DNA from: CAIYPH01 sp043744375
GTDB taxonomy: Bacteria; Pseudomonadota; Alphaproteobacteria; Acetobacterales; Acetobacteraceae
Assembly: GCA_043744375.1 (NCBI GenBank)
Contig: JAYTUU010000142.1
Location: 1 to 47,331, forward strand
Length of the DNA stretch: 47,331 nucleotides
Direction: 5' to 3'
Shown in pieces: positions 41,785-47,331 of the stretch. Each line of letters begins with the position of its first letter. The stretch's first letter is position 1. The translations under genes and the position numbers were made by a program. The notes under the pieces are model-generated. The model saw only the letters and a program-made list of their open reading frames with translations. It was not told the origin of the DNA and searched no databases.

Positions 41785-42848
41785 CGACAGACGTCGAACT
41801 CGACGCGGTGACGGTCCGGTTCGGATCGTTCACCGCCGTCGAACAAGCCAGCCTGCGGATCGAGGAGGGGGAGTTCTTCTCCTTCCTCGGCCCGTCCGGC
41901 TGCGGCAAGACCACCATCCTGCGCACCATCTCGGGCTTCATCGACCCCACCGAGGGCGCGGTGCGGATCGGCGGGAAGGACATGCGCGGCATCGGCGCCA
42001 ACAAGCGGCCGACCGCGCTGATCTTCCAGTCCCTCGCGCTGTTCCCGATGATGACGGTGGCGGAGAACATCGGCTACGGATTGCGCGTGCGCGGCGTCGC
42101 CAAATCGGTGCGCCAGAAGAAGGTGGACGAACTCCTCAACCTCGTTGCCCTCGGCGACCAGGGCGCGAAGAAGGTCGACGAGCTTTCGGGCGGCCAGCGC
42201 CAACGCGTCGCCATCGCGCGCGCACTCGCCGTGGAGCCGAAGGTTCTGCTGCTCGACGAGCCGCTCTCGGCCCTCGACCTCAAGCTGCGCCAGCACATGC
42301 GCAACGAACTGCGCGCCATCCAGCGCCGCGTCGGCATCACCTTCATCTACATCACCCACGACCAGGGCGAAGCGCTCACCATGTCCGACCGGATTGCGGT
42401 GATGAACGCCGGGCGGATCGAGCAGATCGGTGACGGCCGCGCCGTCTATGATGCCCCGCGGACGGCGTTCGTCGCCGGCTTCGTCGGCGAGAATAACTCC
42501 TTTCGTGGGCGCATCACCTCGGCCGCCGCCGGGTTCGTCGTGATCGAAACCAAGCGTGGCAGCTTCCGCGGCACCAACCCGCTGAACCTCACCGCCGGCG
42601 CCGAGGCCATCCTGTTCATCCGTCCGGAATCGTTGCATTTCGGCGTCACCGAAAACCGTTGCACGGCAATAACTACCGAGATCGCCTATGAAGGCAACCT
42701 CACCCATGTCGGCCTGCGCGCCGACGACGGCAGCCATCTCCTCGTCCTGCTCGGTGGCGCCGAGAACCGCACCCCGCCCGCACTCGATGCCCGGGTCGAA
42801 CTCGGTTTCGCCGCGGCGGACGCGATCGTGTTGCCGCCCAATGGTTGA
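41781..42848 (+). CDS. PotA-type ABC transporter ATP-binding protein
   Basis: 355 residues. Walker A GPSGCGKTTILRTISG (about 36-51), Q-loop LIFQSLALFPMMT, signature LSGGQRQRVAIARAL (about 135-149), Walker B VLLLDEPLSALD, H-loop YITHDQGEAL, then a TOBE-2 domain (about 280-350). ATG 41781 overlaps the binding-protein stop. The gene's TGA (42846-42848) touches the AT-rich hairpin repeat, which separates it from the two permease genes. Confidence 0.93.
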   Translation: MTTDVELDAVTVRFGSFTAVEQASLRIEEGEFFSFLGPSGCGKTTILRTISGFIDPTEGAVRIGGKDMRGIGANKRPTALIFQSLALFPMMTVAENIGYGLRVRGVAKSVRQKKVDELLNLVALGDQGAKKVDELSGGQRQRVAIARALAVEPKVLLLDEPLSALDLKLRQHMRNELRAIQRRVGITFIYITHDQGEALTMSDRIAVMNAGRIEQIGDGRAVYDAPRTAFVAGFVGENNSFRGRITSAAAGFVVIETKRGSFRGTNPLNLTAGAEAILFIRPESLHFGVTENRCTAITTEIAYEGNLTHVGLRADDGSHLLVLLGGAENRTPPALDARVELGFAAADAIVLPPNG

Positions 42849-42916
42849 AAGTTTTTTGGTTCTTTTTTGTAAAAAAGAACAGCGCTTCTTTTTGAAAAAA
42901 GAAGCAAAAACTTTTC
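42847..42916. repeat. AT-rich double-hairpin dispersed repeat, copy 2
   Basis: Two adjacent 22-nt hairpins (42859-42880, GTTCTTTTTT/AAAAAAGAAC; and 42884-42905, GCTTCTTTTT/AAAAAGAAGC) inside a partly complementary outer pair (GAAAGTTTTTTG near the start, CAAAAACTTTTC at the end). The last 36 nt equal copy 1. It lies inside the Pot-type operon between the ATPase and permease genes, in a gap of 94 nt. Confidence 0.9.
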
Positions 42917-42942
42917 ATCCACTAGAGCGCGGCGCGTAACAC

Positions 42943-43959
42943 ATGCGCGCGGCTATTGGGCATCCGTTTATTATTGCGCTACCGTTCGTTGTGGCCGCGC
43001 TGTTCTGGTACATCGCGCGGCGGGAGCGCAAGCTTGGGCTGATCCAGGGGCCTACGTTTTTTCAACGCAACGGAACCGCGATCGGTAGTTTTCTGCTGAT
43101 CGCCGTCATCTTCTGGGCGGTGTTCCTGATCGTGCTGCCGCAGTTGTTCATGGTGGAAATGTCGTTCCGGCCAAAACTGCCGCCATCCGCCACCGGCGGG
43201 CCGCGCGATGTCTATACTTTGCAGAACTACCACTACTTCCTGTTCGGCAGCCCGACCAACTCCGACAACTGGAACATCATCCATATCCGCGCCTTCTTCC
43301 TGACCATCTTCGCCTCGATCATGGTCACCATCGGCAACTTCCTGCTGTGCTATCCGCTCGCCTTCTACATGGCGCAGGTCGCCGCCGCGGCACGGGTGCG
43401 CTTTCTGCTGCTGCTGTTGATCACGCCCTATTGGGTCAATGAAATCCTGCGCGCCTTCGCCTTCCGGGTGATCTTTTCAAGCTCGGGCATCCTCAACAAG
43501 CTGCTGCTCGGCGTGGGCCTGGTGACCGAGCCGGTCGACTTCCTCGGCATGGATGTCGGCATGTACGCGGGCCTCAGCTACGCCTACCTGCTGCTGATGG
43601 TCTTCCCGCTCTACAACGCCATCGAGAACCTGCCGAAAAGCCAGATCGAGGCGGCGCGGGACCTCGGCGCGCCGTGGTGGCACATCCATCTGTTCGTGGT
43701 CATGCCGTTTGCCAAACCCGGCATCGCCTCGGGCTGCACGCTGGTATTCATGCTGACCTCGGGTGCCCTGGCCGCGCCGCTGGTGCTCGGCGGCCCGCGC
43801 TCGATGTGGTTCACCCCGATCGTCTATGACCGCTTCTACCAGACCTTCCACTGGCCGCAGGGCGCCGCCTACGCCTTCATCCTGTTGCTGACCTGTATCG
43901 CCTTCGTGCTGGCGGTCATGCGCATCGGCAAGCTGAGCCTCGGCGAAATAACCAGATGA
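42943..43959 (+). CDS. PotB-type ABC permease
   Basis: 338 residues. It has an N-terminal hydrophobic pair not always present in the family (IIALPFVVAALFWYIARRE, residues 9-27), then six permease segments and the EAA loop QIEAARDLGAPWWHIHLFVVMP (about 235-256). ATG 42943 has only a weak ribosome site after the repeat, which may reduce its translation relative to the binding protein and ATPase. It overlaps the second permease by 4 nt (ATGA). Confidence 0.9.
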   Translation: MRAAIGHPFIIALPFVVAALFWYIARRERKLGLIQGPTFFQRNGTAIGSFLLIAVIFWAVFLIVLPQLFMVEMSFRPKLPPSATGGPRDVYTLQNYHYFLFGSPTNSDNWNIIHIRAFFLTIFASIMVTIGNFLLCYPLAFYMAQVAAAARVRFLLLLLITPYWVNEILRAFAFRVIFSSSGILNKLLLGVGLVTEPVDFLGMDVGMYAGLSYAYLLLMVFPLYNAIENLPKSQIEAARDLGAPWWHIHLFVVMPFAKPGIASGCTLVFMLTSGALAAPLVLGGPRSMWFTPIVYDRFYQTFHWPQGAAYAFILLLTCIAFVLAVMRIGKLSLGEITR

Positions 43960-44819
43960 CCTCCCACAGCATCCGCCGCGCGATGGTCGGCTTCTACCTC
44001 GTGCTGTTCTTCGCCTATCTGTTCGGCCCGCTCATTTTCATGGGCATCACCGCCTTCAATACGTCCGAATACCCCGCCGTGATCCCCTTCGAGGGCTTCA
44101 CGCTCGAATGGTTTCGCATTCTGTTCAACGACCAGAACATGATCATCGGCCTGCGCAACAGCCTCAAGATCGCAGCCCTCGTCGTGCTCATCTCCGTCCC
44201 CTGCGGCCTGGCCGGCGCGATGCTGATGCAGCAGGTCTATGCCCGCGCCCGCAGCTTCTACTATCTGGTCGTCGTCTCCCCCGTTCTGACGCCGGGCGTG
44301 ATCATCGGCATCTCGACCGTCATTTTCTGGAAGGACGTCACCACCAGCACCGGCTTCGGCTTCCTCTACGACGGCATCCTGCTCGCCAGCCTGGGGCAAT
44401 CGAGCTTCATCTCCGCCTACTGCATGCTGATTTTCATGTCCCGCCTGCAGCGCTTCGACATCGCACTGGAAGAGGCCGGACTCGACCTCGGCGCGACCAA
44501 CGCGCAGGTGTTCCGCCATATCCTGATCCCGTTCCTGCGCCCGGCGATCCTCTCGGCCTCCGTGCTCGCCTTCCTGTCGAGCTTCGAGAACTACAACACC
44601 ACCACCTTCGCCATCCTGGCGGAAAAAACCCTCACCACCGTACTCGCCGGCCGCGTGCGCCAGGGGTCCACCCCCGCCATCAGCGCGTTGGCCGTGACCA
44701 TCATCGCGGTCACGCTGGTGGGCACCGTGATCTACGAGATCGTCAAACGCCGCGAAGACAAGCGCAAGGCCGCCGAACTGCGCACGGCCGCCGAGGCAGA
44801 TCGCCGCGAGCTGGCGTAG
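43956..44819 (+). CDS. PotC-type ABC permease
   Basis: 287 residues with six hydrophobic segments. The first reads FYLVLFFAYLFGPLIFMGITAFN; the EAA loop is EEAGLDLGATNAQVFRHILIPFLRPA (about 173-198). The C-terminal tail is charged (KRREDKRKAAELRTAAEADRREL), longer than usual. It completes the PotDABC-like importer. Start overlaps the PotB-type stop. Confidence 0.9.
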   Translation: MTSHSIRRAMVGFYLVLFFAYLFGPLIFMGITAFNTSEYPAVIPFEGFTLEWFRILFNDQNMIIGLRNSLKIAALVVLISVPCGLAGAMLMQQVYARARSFYYLVVVSPVLTPGVIIGISTVIFWKDVTTSTGFGFLYDGILLASLGQSSFISAYCMLIFMSRLQRFDIALEEAGLDLGATNAQVFRHILIPFLRPAILSASVLAFLSSFENYNTTTFAILAEKTLTTVLAGRVRQGSTPAISALAVTIIAVTLVGTVIYEIVKRREDKRKAAELRTAAEADRRELA

Positions 44820-44888
44820 GCACGTCAACCAGCACCCGCCTCCCGCACTTGCCCGCGCCGACAGAAATGAGATATCCGGGCGCGGATG

Positions 44889-44902
44889 CAGGTTCAAACC
44901 TG
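44889..44902. promoter_or_regulatory. perfect 14-nt dyad upstream of NIPSNAP gene
   Basis: CAGGTT-CA-AACCTG, 27 nt before the NIPSNAP start codon. It could be an operator or a small RNA stem near the ribosome site; no partner regulator is adjacent. Confidence 0.35.
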
Positions 44903-44928
44903 GGTTTCAAGAAACGAAGGAGACGGCC

Positions 44929-45252
44929 ATGGCGTTCTACGAATTGCGGCAATACAAGGTTCTGCCCGGCAAGATGGACATGTTCGTCCGCCTGATGGAG
45001 GAGGAGATCATCCCCTTCCAGGTCGCCAAGGGCATGGTGATCACCGGCAGCTTCCGCGGCGAAACCGATGACAGCGTCTATGTCTGGACGCGCCGTTTCG
45101 AGAGCGAGGAGCAGCGGGCGGCACTCTACAAGGCCGTCTATGAGTCCGATCACTGGAAGAACACCGTCTCGCCCAAGGTTGGCGAAATGCTCGACCGCTC
45201 GGCCATCGTGGTCACGCGGATCGTGCCGACGCCGAAATCGACGGTTCAGTAG
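44929..45252 (+). CDS. NIPSNAP-family protein
   Basis: A 107-residue ferredoxin-like/dimeric alpha-beta-barrel protein: MAFYELRQYKVLPGKMDMFVRLMEEEIIPFQ at the N-terminus and DDSVYVWTRRFESEEQRAALYKAVYESDHW in the centre are the typical NIPSNAP strands and helix. Function in bacteria is poorly known; such genes often accompany catabolic clusters. GAAGGAG precedes ATG 44929. It lies 109 nt after the PotC-type gene, with a dyad in the gap, so it may have its own promoter. Confidence 0.88.
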   Translation: MAFYELRQYKVLPGKMDMFVRLMEEEIIPFQVAKGMVITGSFRGETDDSVYVWTRRFESEEQRAALYKAVYESDHWKNTVSPKVGEMLDRSAIVVTRIVPTPKSTVQ

Positions 45253-45286
45253 CCCCCGATCGCGGCAGCCCCCGATCGCGGCGCGG

Positions 45287-46453
45287 TCAGGCGTTCGCCA
45301 GCACCGCGTCGCAAATCCGCGATACATCGGCGTCCGTCAGGTCCGGGTGGATCGGCAGGGCCATGATGCGGGTCGCCAGGTCCTCGCTGACCGGCAAGGC
45401 GCTGCCGTCATGGGTGGCGGCATAGGCAGGCTGGTGATGCAGCGGCTTCGGGTAGTAGATCGCCGAGGGCACGCCGGCTGATTTCAGTCCGGCCTGCATG
45501 CGGTCGCGGGCGGCGGAGTCGGGCAGCAGGATGGCGTAGATCGCCCAGGCGCTGGTGCTGTCGGCGACGCGGGCAGGAATAGTGACGGCGTTGCCAAGGC
45601 GGCGGTCGTAGATCTCGGCGATGCGGGCGCGGGCTTCGAGTTCCTCGGGGAAGACGGTCAGCTTGCTCAGCAGCACGGCCGCCTGGAGCGTGTCCATGCG
45701 GCCGTTCATGCCGGTACGCAGAACCTCGTAGCGGGTCGGTCCTTCGCCGTGGGTGCGCAGGCTGCGGTAGAGCGCGGCGCGTTCGGCGCTTTCGGTCAGC
45801 AGCGCGCCGCCGTCGCCATAGGCACCCAGCGGCTTGGACGGGAAGAAGCTGACAGCCGTCGAGTCGGCGGCGCTGCCGAGCATGCGCCCATGCAGGCTTG
45901 CGCCGAAACTCTGGGCGCAATCGTCAAGCGTGATCAGCCCCTCGCGCGCGGCGATGGCAGACAGTGCCGGCCAATCGGCGGGTTGGCCGAACAGATCGAC
46001 CCCGATCAGCATGCGCGGACGCAGATTGCCGGCAGCGCGCACATCGGCAATGCGCCGTTCGAGATGGGCGGGGTCGATCTGGAATGTGCGTGGATCGACA
46101 TCGACGAACACCGGCGCCGCGCCGAGAACGAGCGGAACTTCGGCGGTCGCGGTGTAGGTGAACGCCGGCAGGAACACCGCGTCCCCCGGGCCGATGCCCT
46201 CGGCCATCAGGGCGATCTGCAGCGCGTCGGTGCCGGAACTGATGGTGACGCAATGGGCGGCACCGCAGAATTTCGCCAGTTCGGCTTCGAGTTCAGCCAC
46301 CTCCGGGCCGAGGATGAACTGGCAATGGGCGAGCACGGCATCGATGCGCCGGCGCAGATCGACGGCGATGCGGGCCTGCTGGGCCTTCAGGTCCAGAAAG
46401 GGCACTGGTGCCGCAGAAGCGGGACGCGTGGTGGCCGGGGCGAAGTCGTTCAT
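45287..46453 (-). CDS. DegT/DnrJ/EryC1/StrS-family sugar aminotransferase
   Basis: 388 residues. The N-terminus VPFLDLKAQQARI, ITISSGTDALQIALMAEGIGPGDAVFLPAFTYTATAE with the cofactor-phosphate loop, DDCAQSFGA, and the PLP lysine in SFFPSKPLGAYGDGGAL. These enzymes aminate a nucleotide-linked keto-sugar. ATG 46453 is preferred over 46459 because GAGGAT sits 8 nt upstream. It follows the CapD-type dehydratase by 13 nt, an order that makes sense for dehydratase (4-keto sugar) then aminotransferase, giving an amino sugar for a surface polysaccharide or glycan. Confidence 0.92.
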   Translation of the reverse strand: MNDFAPATTRPASAAPVPFLDLKAQQARIAVDLRRRIDAVLAHCQFILGPEVAELEAELAKFCGAAHCVTISSGTDALQIALMAEGIGPGDAVFLPAFTYTATAEVPLVLGAAPVFVDVDPRTFQIDPAHLERRIADVRAAGNLRPRMLIGVDLFGQPADWPALSAIAAREGLITLDDCAQSFGASLHGRMLGSAADSTAVSFFPSKPLGAYGDGGALLTESAERAALYRSLRTHGEGPTRYEVLRTGMNGRMDTLQAAVLLSKLTVFPEELEARARIAEIYDRRLGNAVTIPARVADSTSAWAIYAILLPDSAARDRMQAGLKSAGVPSAIYYPKPLHHQPAYAATHDGSALPVSEDLATRIMALPIHPDLTDADVSRICDAVLANA

Positions 46454-46466
46454 CAGCATATCCTCA

Positions 46467-47331
46467 TCAGGCGCGGGCGATGCCCGCACTGCCATCAACA
46501 TTATGCTCGAATTCCGGCACCATCCGGGCAAGCTGAGCGAGCGCGAGCCTGGTCTGGCCGCCGCGGCAGGACACCGCGATCTCATCGATCGCGCGGCCGA
46601 CAAGAGCGGGGTCGGAGGTGCGGGGGCTGGCCATCAGCAGGCCGGGATGGCCGGTGGGCACGGGCGGTTCTTTGCCGTGGAACAGTTCCTCGAAAAGCTT
46701 CTCGCCAGGACGCAGCCCGGTGAAGCGGATCGGCACGTCCACGTCCGGCCGCAGCCCGGCGAGGCGGATCATCTGGTGCGCGAGATCGACAATCTTCACC
46801 GGCTCGCCCATGTCGAGCACGAAAATACCGCCCTCATGCGCGCCATCACCCGGCGTGGTGCCGACGACACTGGCTTGCAGAACGAGGCCAACCGCCTCGC
46901 GCACCGTCATGAAATAGCGCTGCATGTCCGGATGCGTCACCGTCAGCGGGCCGCCGCGGGCCAGTTGGCGCTGGAACAGCGGCACGACCGAGCCGGTGCT
47001 GCCAAGCACGTTGCCGAACCGCACGGTGATGCAGCGCATGCCCCTCCCGGATCGCCGAGCCTCGATATCGAGCGCCTGGCAATACATCTCCGCCAACCGC
47101 TTGGAGGCGCCCATGACGCTGGTCGGATTGACCGCCTTGTCGGTGGAGATCACCACCATCGCCTGGGCACCCGCCGCGCGGGCGGCATCGGCCACCGCAC
47201 GGGTGCCGGCGGCGTTGGTGAGCAGGCCTTCGAGCGGGTTCGATTCCACCATCGGCACATGCTTGAGGGCGGCGGCGTGAAACACCAGGTCGGGGCGCAG
47301 ATCAGCGAACACCGCGCGGATGCGCGCCTCG
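46467..47331 (-). CDS. nucleotide-sugar 4,6-dehydratase/epimerase, CapD/FlaA1/PglF type (partial)
   Basis: The C-terminal 287 residues of a larger protein whose 5' part lies beyond the right edge. VFHAAALKHVPMVESNPLEG is the family hallmark; the active site reads STDKAVNPTSVMGASKR, with Met in place of the SDR tyrosine (M-x3-K), as in the UDP-GlcNAc 4,6-dehydratase group. The C-terminal half has FVLDMGEPVKIVDLAHQMIRLAGL and FTGLRPGEKLFEEL. It would supply a 4-keto sugar to the aminotransferase next door. Whether it has the N-terminal membrane domain of long PglF-type proteins is not visible. Confidence 0.9.
   Translation of the reverse strand, partial: EARIRAVFADLRPDLVFHAAALKHVPMVESNPLEGLLTNAAGTRAVADAARAAGAQAMVVISTDKAVNPTSVMGASKRLAEMYCQALDIEARRSGRGMRCITVRFGNVLGSTGSVVPLFQRQLARGGPLTVTHPDMQRYFMTVREAVGLVLQASVVGTTPGDGAHEGGIFVLDMGEPVKIVDLAHQMIRLAGLRPDVDVPIRFTGLRPGEKLFEELFHGKEPPVPTGHPGLLMASPRTSDPALVGRAIDEIAVSCRGGQTRLALAQLARMVPEFEHNVDGSAGIARA

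Noticed and set aside
42847..42916. AT-rich repeat as an ordinary rho-independent terminator ending the operon
   Set aside because: It lies inside a transporter operon whose permease genes follow on the same strand, and a near copy exists elsewhere; a dispersed repeat with possible partial termination fits better.

Overview
This is a GC-rich window whose gene content and arrangement suggest an alphaproteobacterium, most likely Acetobacteraceae. The supporting points are the rsmB-rpe-heparinase II/III gene string, a tRNA-Ala(CGC) with encoded CCA, many Tat-exported solute-binding proteins, a CYP153 alkane hydroxylase, and dispersed hairpin repeats of a kind I associate with that family. The family assignment is inference. 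Most of the window is accessory catabolism and transport rather than core metabolism.

Left part (1-17.8 kb): the end of an unrecognised protein is followed by a 6-S-cysteinyl-FMN/4Fe-4S amine dehydrogenase whose substrate-pocket residues match histamine dehydrogenase rather than trimethylamine dehydrogenase. It diverges from an LLM-class (TIGR03617-like) oxidoreductase and an MFS carrier. A DAO-family flavoenzyme and a benzoylformate-decarboxylase-like ThDP enzyme form a minus-strand pair. A plus-strand run then encodes a 2-oxopentenoate-hydratase-like protein, a ProX/YbaK deacylase, a zinc-type dehydrogenase, an LpxL/LpxXL-type acyltransferase and an OafA-type acyltransferase. A PhyH dioxygenase and an AT-hook coiled-coil protein precede a complete three-component CYP153 system (ferredoxin, P450, ferredoxin reductase).

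Middle part (17.8-35.4 kb): two import/catabolism clusters flank one LysR regulator. The minus-strand cluster has a sugar-type ABC binding protein and two permeases but no ATPase, followed by GMC oxidoreductase, Gfo/Idh/MocA oxidoreductase and dienelactone hydrolase genes. The plus-strand cluster is the most striking part of the window: binding protein, fused permease, ATPase, sulfatase, formylglycine-generating enzyme, sulfatase. Both sulfatases carry C-V-P-S-R and lack signal peptides. Together this looks like a self-contained system that imports an organosulfate, desulfates it in the cytoplasm and matures its own sulfatases. A DHA2-type drug exporter and a 456-nt non-coding stretch with an inverted pair of palindromic repeats follow.

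Right part (35.4-47.3 kb): a housekeeping island (heparinase II/III, rpe, rsmB, tRNA-Ala) precedes a serine hydrolase, a complete PotDABC-type ABC importer, a NIPSNAP protein, and a nucleotide-sugar aminotransferase plus CapD/FlaA1-type dehydratase that runs off the window. Two dispersed repeat families are visible: GC-rich hairpins (four copies) and an AT-rich double-hairpin element (two copies, each in a 94-nt gap next to an ABC permease gene).
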